Shown here: in pieces, positions 23,563-36,300 of the stretch
Layout: every line of letters starts with the position of its first letter
Position numbering within the stretch: the stretch's first letter is position 1
Assembly (NCBI GenBank): GCA_949752745.1
Contig: OX457027.1
Span: forward strand, 62,850,329 to 62,914,328
DNA: 64,000 nucleotides
Reading direction: 5' to 3'
Origin: Protula sp. h YS-2021
Lineage: Eukaryota; Annelida; Polychaeta; Sabellida; Serpulidae
Translations under genes and position numbers: made by a program
The notes under the pieces: generated by a model
The model's input: the letters and a program-made list of their open reading frames with translations, nothing else
Told to the model about the DNA's origin: nothing
The model's database searches: none

Positions 23563-23691
23563 TAGGCCCCAACCCTTCGGATTGGGGCCTATAGGTTTGG
23601 GGTGTCCGTCCGTCTGTCCGTCATCGCTTTATACCCCTGTGAATTTGGGGGGCGGTTGGGGCCTGCTTGTGTTTCACAAAATACTTACTTG
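23563..23691 (+). mobile_element. Helentron-like (HINE) unit, second copy
   Basis: Same structure as 22611-22738: aggccccaacc, hairpin, gtccgtccgtc, ggttggggcct, then ttgtgtttcacaa. The host sequence on both sides (…gaccgacattt and tattttccaaatctgtg…) resembles the uninterrupted stretch around 23130-23170, giving a second empty site. Confidence 0.7.
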
Positions 23692-23784
23692 TATTTTCCA
23701 AATCTGTGTATTGCTTACCTTAGACTCACAATTTGTATGTTTTCGTATTTTATTGTCCATATACCAGGAATTTAAGCGATATTT

Positions 23785-23936
23785 AGGCCCCAACCCTTCG
23801 GATTGGGGCCTATAGGTTTGGGGTGTCCGTCCGTCCGTCCTTCCTGGCGTCCGTCCGTCTGTCCGTCATCGCTTTATACCCCTATGAATTTCGGGGGGCG
23901 GTTGGGGCCTGCGTGTGTTTCACAAATACTTACTTG
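23785..23936 (+). mobile_element. Helentron-like (HINE) unit, third copy
   Basis: Starts aggccccaaccc and ends cttacttgt. The GTCC/GTCT microsatellite is longer than in the other two copies and interrupted by ttcctggc. The 3' hairpin is gtgtgtttcacaa, so its stem has one mismatch. Confidence 0.7.
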
Positions 23937-24074
23937 TTATCTGTTATCTCATTAATAATTTTTATCCTGATTAGTGTGTCGCACATGCAAACGACTTCAG
24001 TTATAGCCGCGCTTGCACGTAACTACCCGTTAGATGCACTAAACGCCCTCATGCACTCATTCGGAGCTCAGTGA

Positions 24075-24720
24075 TAAACGACGCCTCCATCGGAAAGGCC
24101 GAAAAGTACGAATTGAGCTGGCGTACAATTCTGCCCCTTTTATAGCCCACTTGTGTTTCTGGTAAAAGTGAATTTTGGTGATTTTTGCAATTTTTTTTTC
24201 AATCATTTATTTATACCTTTATCCCAACCTAATTCGATCGAAACGCCATGATATGGGCAGATTGTTAAGTAGGAATCCGCTTATAATCCTAAGTCCCCCG
24301 TGGGGGAAGGGGGCACTTGGTATGAAATCTGTTGCCATACATTTCCAAAAACGCTGAGAAAGGGGGGTAATTTGGAGACTAGGCGTGGTCCGCGAGGAGT
24401 GCCAATTTCATTAAAAATGGGAGTAATTATTATTCAGTACTCCATATTTTCCCCCCAAAACGGGGATATTTCGGAGTTTCACTTCGCGTTTGGTTAAAAG
24501 GGGATGTTATTTAAAAATTAGCACTGTGCGTTTAGGGTTGCTTTGAAAAGTCATGGGCACGCATTTTAGCCAGTTGGTACGTGATTGCCCCGGGGCCTAA
24601 GCACATTCCTGTAATAGGTTGTTTTGTTTGCTTCTTTTAATTCCTTCAATACTTTTTGAAATATCAATTCAAGTGTTTGGTGCATAACTACTAAATTTGT
24701 TGTCACATTTCACGTGATAA
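24075..24720. other. Gene-free stretch
   Basis: No coding motif is visible. There is a G-rich patch with the palindrome tcccccgtggggga near 24295. Nothing else stands out. Confidence 0.4.
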
Positions 24721-24733
24721 ACCACCCTCCTTG

Positions 24734-24743
24734 TATATAAATA
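24734..24743 (+). promoter_or_regulatory. Candidate TATA box
   Basis: TATATAAATA lies about 190 bp before a 24-codon open frame at 24921-24995 that ends on an AATAAA-containing stretch (24991-24996). It could mark a short Pol II transcript. The evidence is the motif alone. Confidence 0.25.
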
Positions 24744-24979
24744 GGTGTCAGTTATTGCGGGAGATTTGTGGTCATTTCCGTATTGATTCTAGACTTGATT
24801 CTCGCACAAAATCGCCACAGTTCGCTTGTATATCATTATATAGCTAGAAATTGAAGCAGTACGCCGAACCCCAGAAGCGAACCACTTTTTGGAGCCAGTT
24901 TCTATATTTTTACTGACAGCATGGAGTTTGTAATTGAGTCAACCTCAGACTTTAGAGATGTTTCATTCATTTTCATAAT

Positions 24980-25486
24980 AAAGAAACCTCAATAAACCGG
25001 ACACCTCATTATTCCGGACACCCAGTATCCCACCAAATGCAAGCTGTATTGTATAAAGAACCTGGACGTGCTCAGTTTGCTGTTGTTTTTAGGGGGAGCA
25101 GCATACATGCATCATATAACCTCCTTGTTTTAGGGTATCGACATTTAGGTAAAAGTCATGACGCAGTATTTTGGGGATTGGTGATTTTAATGCATCCATT
25201 GGATGGTTTGATAATTTTCGATAAAAGCAATAACATAAGATTTCAGTCATTATGTGATGAGGAAGCTTGCCTTAGTCTTGATTTGGTAAAAAAATAGAGA
25301 ATAAACGTTTTTGTGTATATGAATTATTTCACTGGTCAGAGAAGACAAAAAATTAATGAACCTTGTGTAGTACATGTTTAGTTTTTGTAAGTCGGAAAGT
25401 TTGACCCGGGTTAATTCGTACCCCCGGTTAATTCGTACTTTTTGGTTTTGTCCCGACAAGTACGAATTAACGAGGTTCTACTGTAT
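24980..25486. mobile_element. Possible pogo/Tigger-like miniature element
   Basis: The right end reads cgaattaacgaggttctact then gta (25460-25485), the inverse of the typical pogo/Tigger start CAGTAGAACCTCGTTAATTCG in pattern. The left side (24980-25020; aacctcaataaaccggacac) resembles the same kind of end from a related family. The pair is imperfect, and boundaries and duplication are not established. Confidence 0.35.
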
Positions 25487-25850
25487 CAGCATTGTTTGCC
25501 TGCTGAAAACTACCCAGCAGAACGGCAAAGAAAAGATAATGTGGTGATCTTAATAATCGGTGGCCTTGTATTGTTATGCCTTTTGGTTCGATATTGCGGA
25601 CAAAATTGCGAATTGGTATACATGTATACAACTTATATTGACAGCCACAGAAAAAACCTTTTTATCACAAAAGAAAGCAATGATCAACAACATATCTTGG
25701 TACACCGATTTTGCCGTTCTAGTTTTAAAAGGTCGCATGTTCTTTAATGAACAATATTTTTCAGTAGGAACGACCCGTTCAGTATCTTGCGACCGAACAT
25801 AGACGAGGAATTCTGCTGTATTCACTAGGTAACTGTTTTCTTTTAAAAGG

Positions 25851-28788
25851 GTTGGATCTTGAACCGTTCTTTGACCCTGGATCCGAGTCTTAAGCGCTAT
25901 GCTAACGACCCACGGGCTCTCAACCGCCACCCCGGAGCATTGTCCAAGGGATGCAGTGCGCAAAATGTCGCACTTCCCACTTCTTTACTGGCTGCTATAT
26001 CATACATACTTGAAAGTAAGTATTATACTGGAGTACCGTATGTTTGAATTTTACAGGTATAATTCTAGTGTGCACCATGGCACATCGATTTTTTCATACG
26101 GCGCGCCAAAATTTTTGCTCGTGTACCGTAATGGGGTACGACTCCGCCAGATAATATGTGCCATAAAAAATAAAACTACAAAGTGCGCTTGTTTATTGTA
26201 TTGTTGTTTGCATTTCTTCTTTTTCCCTGATCTATTTCACAATGTAATATGATGCGTATTTGTGCAATAAATACTTTGCATTTCTTCTTTTTTCCTGATC
26301 TGTTTCACAATGTAATATGATGCGTATTTATGCAATATATACTTTGAAACCTTTACCGTATGTTTCGATACGACAAGGCATTTGTGGTGCATCATTTCCA
26401 AAAACAATATGGTGCATCATAGCATGAACATGCAGTCTTTCTTGAACCTTGATACTAAAAGCGAACAGATTGCTGTGCACTTGTACTTAGTACGACATTG
26501 TGTACTTCGACAGAGTACCCCATTTCACAGCTAAAGCAGAAATCAACTGATCTGACCCAGTACCTGTGGAGCCGCCATTATCCGGCTGAGCCTTCAGGCT
26601 TGAAAGAACTCGCGAAACACTACGAAAACGAGTACTTAGAAGCAGGTTTATACATCTATGTATTTGCTTGTCCCAGTGACTATACAACAGCTTCTTTAGT
26701 AATATTGCGATAAAGCATGTACCGGTAATAGAATGATAACATGTATTTCTAGTTTAGAGTATTTTTTGTCATGAATTGTACGGCCTAAAGGGCAATAGTT
26801 TTGTAGTCCACATGCTGTATTGATATAGCAAGAACACTGCCTGGTGTTGAAAACAATATCATTTTCACGAACCCCTTTAAGAACAATAAACATTGTTCCT
26901 GCCCCCGGTATAAATAGGCAGTGTATAAAACATCACGCAGGAGCAATAAAAAGCTGAAATTCATGTATTTAAAAAGGGTAAATAAGACTGTTATGAGCAG
27001 TGTTGTCCTATTCTGTTCACGCAGAAAATATTAACCTGGAAGAGTTGGATGAATTAGAGCAAGACAAGCTCATGGAAGACGTAAACCGAGCGGTGGTGAA
27101 GCGCGTCAAATACGTGGTGTACAAATGGCGACCCATGGAGTAAGAGGGGGGGGGGGGGGGAGGGCGAGCAGGGTTGCCACGGTCAGGAAAAAGTTAGGAC
27201 ACCAATTTTTAACCATTGCAAGTCAGGAAATGAAATATCGAGAAAAAATCTCCTAGAGTCAGAAAAAAGTCAGGAAATTTTAATATCGAAATGTGACATT
27301 TATTCCAAGTTTTCACATTTCTGTCGATTTATGTTTGTATTCTAATCTGATTTATTTCACTAGATTTGCATTCCCCATGATGACTGTGTCAAAATTCTGA
27401 GCACTTTGAGTGCCTTTGTTCACATTCCAGACGTCCATGTTCATTCGATGACCAGAAAAAAAATCAGGAAAAATAATTTTGAAATTGCATGGCAACCCTG
27501 GGAGCGGGAATAGAAAAAATAATAATAGACTGCATTTGAATATGTTTTCACACAGTTTTGTTAAAACCTGGCTTCAGTTGATTTTACTTTTTCAGAATAT
27601 CGTATGTTGTTCTGTAAAATTTGGCAAAACCATATTCTTTCTAATTGCTGTCAGCGTGTTAATCTGTGAACCCCTCAGTTCAGTTAGCAAGACAGTTGAG
27701 AGTTTATTAATCTTGAGTTCACTGTGCCTCACCGTCCTTCCAGGTACGAAGCCTTCAGCAGTGTGCTGTATATGACAGGCCGGATAGAGTCTGATTATGC
27801 TACCATGTATCGGGTTTTCCAAGAGGTACGTGACAGGTCATGATGGGCTTCGCTCACCTTCATCTCTCCAGTTTCCTGAGAAGCCTGAACCAGTTAACGC
27901 AATTGTCCTGTGCATTTTTTTTTTACCATTAAAGAAAGGCTTTGGGTAGTTGGTCACCCATTTTATATAGGTCAGCCTTTTTACAAAGGAAAAGGAGGTG
28001 TAGTGGTCTTTTTTAAGTCGCCTGTTTACCCCGATACAAATAGGAAACATGTGGTCAACAGTGATTGTCTGGATTACATTACACATAGATAAATCGTTTT
28101 AATATTTTCGTCCATCTAACATTTAAATCGTAATGCAATTCTTCAGGGAAAGCAGACCTAAGCACAAACTTCAAACATGTAACTTTAAGTTAGTTGACGA
28201 ATAAATGACCACATCAGATTAAACCAGTATGACTGTTTAATTGTTTGTAGAAGTTTTCTTTTTCAGATAGTGCAACGAGACGAAGATTTCAAGCCTCGAA
28301 CGATGCTGGATTTTGGATCCGGCGTTGGATCATCAGTATGGTATAGCTTTCGATCGTATTACATAGATTTAAATTCATCAGTGAGCTTACCCTGTCTGTG
28401 AACAGTAGATAAGAGAAAAAAGAAGATACAATGTGTAGAAGTTCCTGGTCTTAGTGGTCCGGCCTTTCAATATATGACAGTTTTTTTAGTTGAGGATATT
28501 GCCACTATTGTAAAAACAATGCTGGAGTGATTTTGTTTCAACAGGGCAGCCAATAGTATATGGAAGAAGAGAATCTACGAACACATCATGGTGGACGCGT
28601 CCGCAGATATGAACACTTTGGCCCGATTACTCATGCAAGGTGATTGACACCTCTTTTAAAATAAGTTCTGCAATATTTTAAATAATTTGTCTGGCTTGTT
28701 TGTACTTGCCACAAACAATTAATGCATTTAACCCTCGCATTTATATCCACCTGTAATTAGTGAACACTTGAAATTAGTAAACGGTGTT

Positions 28789-28824
<36 letters not shown>

Positions 28825-30276
28825 CGAACTGTCATAATGAATTATCTCTTTATAGAACAGATCAAAATAATGAACATTTAACCCGGCTCTTGAGTTAACT
28901 ACAAAGCTGTTTTACTGTAGGTCAGAAACAGAATTGGTTAGTTAGTTCATAATTAAAGTTTATGGAATAATATTACAATAGTAGCATTTAGGCAACGATT
29001 ATTGCCGCTTATCGTTTTATAATGATCCATTTTTCGCTGTCTCCCTCTTAACGACTGGATAAAATTAACTGCGGTTTTCTCAAACCTAGAGGTTGACGAT
29101 TTTATTCTCACATACATATACTCTGGTCAGTCTAGATTGCAATGTAATAATTTGCAGTATCAATTTAGTATACAAAATTACTTATTATCAACACTAAGGT
29201 GATGGCAAATACGCCATACGATAAATTTAACACAAAACAAATATATGAGTGCGAAAGATGTATAGGGGTGGAGGTGGAAATACAATTAATTACGCTCTAA
29301 TGTATATGTTTTTGGAAAGAATGTTGATGCAATGCAGATACTTTTGCACAGACACCATATTTAAGCAGGTGTGCTGTGACTCACATTCCAGAGCCAATGA
29401 GCATTGGTCTTTCCCGGTTATTAACATAATATAAACATGCCACTGTGGTTTATTGATGTTAAGGGTCTTTGGACATTTCTTCACCAAGCAGGCTCGGCAC
29501 CAGCAAATTCGGCACCATGCTTTACAAACTCGGCACCAATTTCTTACAATTTCGGCACCACGCTTCACAAATTCGGCACCATTTTTTCAAACTCGGTACT
29601 AAAAATTTGAAAGAAAATTCAGGCAAGGTATTTCAGTTTGGGTCACTTTTTTTGTAACAATGAACTTTTATTGATGTAGCGAAGTAATAAAGTAGTAAAA
29701 AGTTCAACTACAACCAATGCCACATTTATTAAAAGCAGATTAGCAGTTTATATCTCACAATTATCAAGTGCTACTATACCCAGAGTTCTAAATCATAATT
29801 TAAACAATTTAACAAAACGTACAACTAATTAATTTGCACACACAGTTCACATACTTAAAATTTATCACGCCAATGTCAGTGAATTATTCCACACACCACA
29901 AATGCACTTCAAGGATAGTTGATGAACAAGCTTTGCTGCTCTTGATGACCGCATTGCAAATGATTGTACTCGTCATTTTAATACTTTAATTGTACTTAAA
30001 TGTTCACGACAATTATTCACTTTACCTCAGTCAGAGGTACCTGAGCACCATTGAAAAGCAGAGCAACCTGTCGTCTCAACATCACTGAGTAAATAAAGAT
30101 TATCATTAAAACATGAAAAGTGTCAAAAGCACTCTGCGGTCGTTATGAACAAAGCATCTTTCATCTTAAAATCACAGAGTACATAGAAAATAAAGATAAT
30201 TATCAAACATTAAGGGTGTCAAAAGCACTCGGTCATCAGTATGAACAAAAATTAAAATGTTCATAGACATTTAAAT

Positions 30277-30329
<53 letters not shown>

Positions 30330-33300
30330 AATAATTATGAAAAATGGTGTGTAGCAATATTTCATATTTAATGTTTGGTAAAAAGTTCATTGTTGCTTTA
30401 TAAAATTTGACCTAAATAAAATATTTGCTTAAATTTTCTTTTGAATTTTTGGTACCGAGTTTGAAAAAATGGTGTCGAATTTGTAAATTGTGGTGCCGAG
30501 TTTGTGAACATAAATGGTGCCGAATTGTCTAAAAGGTGCCGAGATTGTTTCGTGCCGAATGTGACAAGTGCCGAAATCTGCAAACTTGGTATTATCAAAA
30601 AAAAAAATTTAAATATTCCAGTGGTATGATTTAAATGCTATGTTTCTTTTGCATTGATCAACATTGTTTGAAAGTAGTAGCTATGACCTAACTGCACGTT
30701 CTAGTGTGTTTCCAGATGGAGAAGAACAAAAGAAAATTCGTTTCCAGGGTGTTCGCATGAGACAGTCTCTGCTAGCATCACACGCGGTATGTACAATTAC
30801 TTTCCGGGTTCCGACTGTTTAACTGCAGCTGTACACATGGTCTGTCACTGTTTTGCATGTTGCTGTTGTGCACCTAAGATTTCCATTATATTGTTTGTCC
30901 ACAATCAAATATGTCTGCCAGGCGTTTTTAGAATTTGACTGAAGGCCATTGCTATCGTGATTCCCTCCGTCAGTTAACAATAAGACTGTAGTTTTGTGGA
31001 GGTTATATCTAGGAAGCTATTTGGCGTGCGGTTCTGAAATTTTATACATTGAAAATACATATATTGTAGATGTGCAGCGTGATATTACGTTTTAAAATCG
31101 GCCAACAATTGAGGAAATACTGGTTCTATAAAAATTGTACATTTTGCGTTGAGACTTAGGAGTTTGTCTGAGCCAGTTCTTGGGAAGTCTAAAGCCCGGG
31201 CTTTTGCAACTGTTCACAGTGAAAATAATGATATTGTAGATGTTCATCGTTTACATTTATCAAATCAGCCAAAAAATCTGCGAAATAACAGTTTGTCAAA
31301 AATACATACATTTTGCATTGCAACGTAACGTTTATCCGGGCAAGTTCTCAAACACTGCGAGACCTGGCCTTCTAGAACTTTACAGTTAAAATGCGTATAA
31401 TGCAAATGTGCATCGTTGTGGTATTATTGAAGTGAACCAGAAATTAAAGACATGGCATTTTGTTCTATGTATTCAACATTGAAAACTTAAGAGTTTATGT
31501 GGGCACGCTCTTGGACATTTTGAGGTCTAACCACCTGAAATATACACAGTGAATAAATGTGCATTGCAGATGTGCATCGTTGTATTAGTTTTCAAATCGA
31601 TCAAATATTTATACCTTTTTACCATTGTTAAAAAGCTTGGCAGAAGTGGAGTACGGGGAGGGGGGGGGGGGGTAGGGGCGGAACTCCTCAAGGTAATTTT
31701 TCTGTGAATCATCAGTAAATAAAATGTTCACGTATTTATTGGGATTTGGGAGGTGGAAAAAAAAGACAACCTGAAATATTGAGATTATTTTTGTCATAGT
31801 ATTCTATCGCGTAAGCGTCACTTTAGGAAGTAAAATGTTAAGTACGTGATATTTATAGATATTTCATTTTTTCCTTTGTCTTTAAAATATCGCATAGTAG
31901 TGATGTTTTATGATCTCTTGTAGCACACATATGATCTTGTTGTGAGTGGCTTCAGTCTGTTTGAACTGGAATCGCGCGATGAGAGATTAAAAACAATTCT
32001 TTCGCTGTGGAGAAAAACAGAAAAATATTTGGTGAGTATGATACTGTGCTTTAATGTATATTAATTCCTTTTGCGAAGAATTTCTCAGCTTTGTTTCGTC
32101 AGACACTGAAAACTACGTCTGACTTTTTTTTTAAACAAATACATGCCCCAGATTACAATATCAAAGTGTGCCGATGATATCTGCGGAGTACTGAGTACAT
32201 GTCGAACATCTGTGGTGGGTATCAATTTAATATGCAAGCAAGTTCTGATGTTATATTTGCCTCAGTTACAATTCAGAACACCATTCTTCCAAAGCTTAGA
32301 TCTTGGTAGATCATTCAAGGTCAGCGATGGACTTTTCTCACCTTAACACTGCCATTACACTTTATTTGTAATCACGATTGCTTCCTAAGCTGGGATATAA
32401 AATTTGCGGACGATTGATTTTAATGCAACTTGCTGTTGGTCTTCATGTGGAGGACTTCTGGAACTGACGAGTCGTTGTTGAATTTGAGCCTTTCCTATGT
32501 GCCTTTGACTCGTATGCACTTTGTGAGCACATTTCTACCCAGAGTCTGCGAGTGACCGACCAATGCGAATACTGGGTGTATGTAGTCATGTGCCTGGCAC
32601 CTCGGGCGATTGGTATTTTTGTGGCCTTGAAGTCAAGGTCACCACTGGTCTTCGATTTTTTTGATTTTTTTTTACGGTCGTTGCATGTACGAGTCAAATA
32701 TATTCCATGCTAGGTTTAACCCCATCATGTAGCAGGTTGTGACAGAATCATGTTCGAATGTTCACATGGCTTGTCTACGAGGCTGATAACATTTTTTTTA
32801 ATTTGCTGGGTCCAGACGAAAACTCCCACTCCCCGTTCTTTCTCTCAAATTGCTTATCTAAACACTGATCTAAACAGTTCCGCGAAGGTGTCTGAAAAAC
32901 CCCGAGTGAAATCAAAGAAAAGTAGAGCGCTCGGGGTTTTTATTGGCAGGCGGAAGGATAAAAGTGACTGGTTCTGTTCCCATGCGTTTTGCTTCAATCT
33001 CATGCACATTTCTCATAGTGACATGTTTTTCTTTCTCTTTTCTCAGGTAATTGTAGAACTGGGTACGGACGCTGGTTTTCGCCTGGTGAGCGAAGCGAGG
33101 GAGTTTGTTCTGTGGTTATCTGAACTTGGAAAAAACCCAGAAACAGCCTCTCCACAAGCAAAGAAGTTGGTTGGAGACTTAGATCCTGGCCTGGTGGGGC
33201 ACGTTTTTGCACCGGTATGTACATTAGAGTTACACCAGCAAGTTAACTCTCTTCTGAGCCTATTTATTTTATTCGCACATGATTTTCTTGTTAAGGTTTT

Positions 33301-36300
33301 TCTTTGTTGTATTTATTTAGTTAGTAGTGGTCATCGCAGTGAAATGTAGTGAAAATAGTCTGCTTTTGGCGATCAACCGAAAGATGGCTGAATATACAAT
33401 TTTTATATGTCTGTGTGATAACATTTTGTCTGTAAAAGAGTAAGCATATTTAAAACTTAGCAAGTCGAAGACTTGCAAAGAGTACATTGAAGATGTATAA
33501 AACCAATTTTTCGGACCTCTTTCTCTTTACTGGTCCGTCATTTTATCTTTACTACTCCTCTGAGCATAGTGACCCTTATTGGCGCAGCCTTGCATATTTC
33601 GCCTTTGAGAAATGTGTTCTCGTTTCTGTGATGTTTCAGTGTCCGCATGATCGCGACTGCCCAATGTTGATACACCACCTGGGAATACCGTGCAATTTTG
33701 AGCTAAAGTTTGAAAAATGTATTCAGGTACAATTATATTTTTTCGGGTGCTTCTGCCTATTAGGTTGTCCGCCAAACTGACCATTCTGGCTTTTGTATTA
33801 ATCCGCTATCTACTCATCCACAAGGTTGTCATCTCTGAAAAAGATACTTTTTTCTACCCCATATTATAACAAACTACGAATAAAATTGCCAAAAAGGAGT
33901 TACCGTTCATTTGATTCATTCAGTGACCATATGAATGTGATCCTCGACCCTGGGTAAGAGACGTAAAGTTAAAGCTGCTTTCATTGACCATCTTCCAGAT
34001 ATAGATATAAAGACTAACTGTAAATCTGCCTGTACAAAAAATAAGACTTACAGTAATAACTCTGTAGTGACCATCTTCCAGACTGTGACTAAAAAGGCGT
34101 AGATTGTAATCCCAGTTTATAGTGACCACATTCCACATTGCTTAACTTGTACCTAGACGTATGTAGAGAGTAAGAATTGAGATACCCATAAGTCAGGTTA
34201 CGTAGCTCTCCCACCCCTTCAGGAATGGGATAAAGGCGTTCCGTAAGCCGAGTCTTGGGTACGTCATATATATATTCAGATATGTTTATGTAAGCTAAAA
34301 AGTCTTATAATTCTGAAACAAAACAAAATTATCAAAATAAAAATTTTGTAAACCGAAGGCGGGGCATGGGGTGGTAAAAGATGGGGAGGGGAGGAGGGTG
34401 TTGGCGGAAACACTTCTTTTTTGTTTAAAAAAAAAACGACATTTTCGGGTGTACTGATGTTGATGTGCACTGGCCACTCTAGTTCACTTTGCTTTTATAT
34501 ATTTTTTATTATTATTATTTTTAGTAGTATGAACACCTATTAAGTTGTCTAAGTTAGCCGAGCTTGGGCTAGCTGACAACTGATTTAGTGCACACGCATT
34601 TCGTATAGAAGGTTCAATAGAGCGCCGTTTGCGTGAGCACTAGTCGTAGTTATATGCTCAGTGAACGACACAAGCGGACGGTACTACACAAGCAAATACC
34701 ACAACAGTCGTATTTAAGTACAGTTGGCCCATTTGTGGTTTTATTCACTCTTTTTCATGGCTACGCCATTTATTCAAAAGAAAGGCGACAAGGAAGTTTT
34801 TCGTTTTTTCCTGATCGCGTTTCTTGAGGACCATCTTTTCTGTGCGTGTGTAAGGTTGGATGTTGCAAAACTGCAGTACATTCGATTATCCGGCATATTT
34901 TAAATAAAAAACGGTACGAAAATTTCTAAAAGCATTCTATCAATTGCTGTGCGATTATCACATTTCACTATGCCTCCCCGAATGGGAGAAGACCTAGACG
35001 TTTGTACGTTCTGGTGTGTGTATGTGTGTTCGTGTCAGGCTGTTGTAAGCAAAATGTTGTGTGCAAGATATCTCGAAATCGAAAGTAGGATCGACTTCTT
35101 ACTTGCTATGTTTATTTCTTGGTTAGGTCGAATGATTCTTTCAACTTTTGGGCGTGTTTTGTTATTAAGGACAGCGCATGACGTCATGACGTAAAAATCG
35201 TGTGTGCAGATTTTTTCAGCCGCTGAACATCGGAGAAAAAGTTCAAACTCGGTGTAATTGTTGCTTGATAGGTCCGAAAGATTCTTTAAAATGTTTTCTC
35301 AAGTAGAACGGCATGTGACGTTATTACGTAATATCTATACATACATACACACATACATATCTATACAATTCGAGTATCACAGACCAGTGAACAATGCAAT
35401 TGATGTAATCAAAGACTCATCGGTCAGCTATAAAAAAATGCAATCAATGTACAGTGAACTAAATAGTATTGAAATAAAATTTACAAAAATTATTTGGAAG
35501 AAACATGCTATTGAAAAATGTAATTTAACACTTTTTTTAGGGGGGGGGGAATAGTCCTAGGGGGGAATTGTTCGGGGGGAGTTGGAGAGGGGAATTAACA
35601 GGGGGGAATTGTCCTAGACCTGTGCCTGCATGGGAAGCTACTACATTTTCGCTCACGACTCATTGAATGGTATTACGTAATGAATTCCTCAGCCATTGTA
35701 TTCAATCATGCAAGTCATGGCGAGCGGTAAGTTCATGCCAAGCAATATTATTCAACTGATCAGAGGGGCGTGTGCGTAAACGCTAATTAGAAGAAAATTC
35801 CGAAAAATTACACTGGAAGTACAGTGCACCCATTTTATCAAGTGGACAATGCATGGGTGGGATTGCTTGGTGTGCAGTTGTATTTAAGGAGTATTCAAGA
35901 TACTGGACCTATTGTGAGGAACAAGTTTTTTTTTTTTTTTTTTTTTTTGTTTTTTTTGGGGGGGGGGGGTAGGGGAGGGGGTTGGAGATGTTTCGTATGA
36001 TAATAAAATGTCATATTGGAAGTTTTCGGAATATTTTGACGGTCAATCTTTTGAACATTGTTATGTTTTCTTTTAATTTATCCTAATGAATTATAATTAT
36101 ATTTGCAGAAAAGGAAAATTATTCTTTTATATCTGTAAATGGGAAACGGGAATTGCAGAACCATGTATTTGGGGGAAGAGAGGGGGGATGACAAATTAAA
36201 TAGGTCTCAGTTGAAGGTGTACGATGTCCCTGTGCACTAACACTTTGCGTGTATTGGGCGCTTTAGTTATTAATTGTTCCTAATAACACTTTGATCACTC

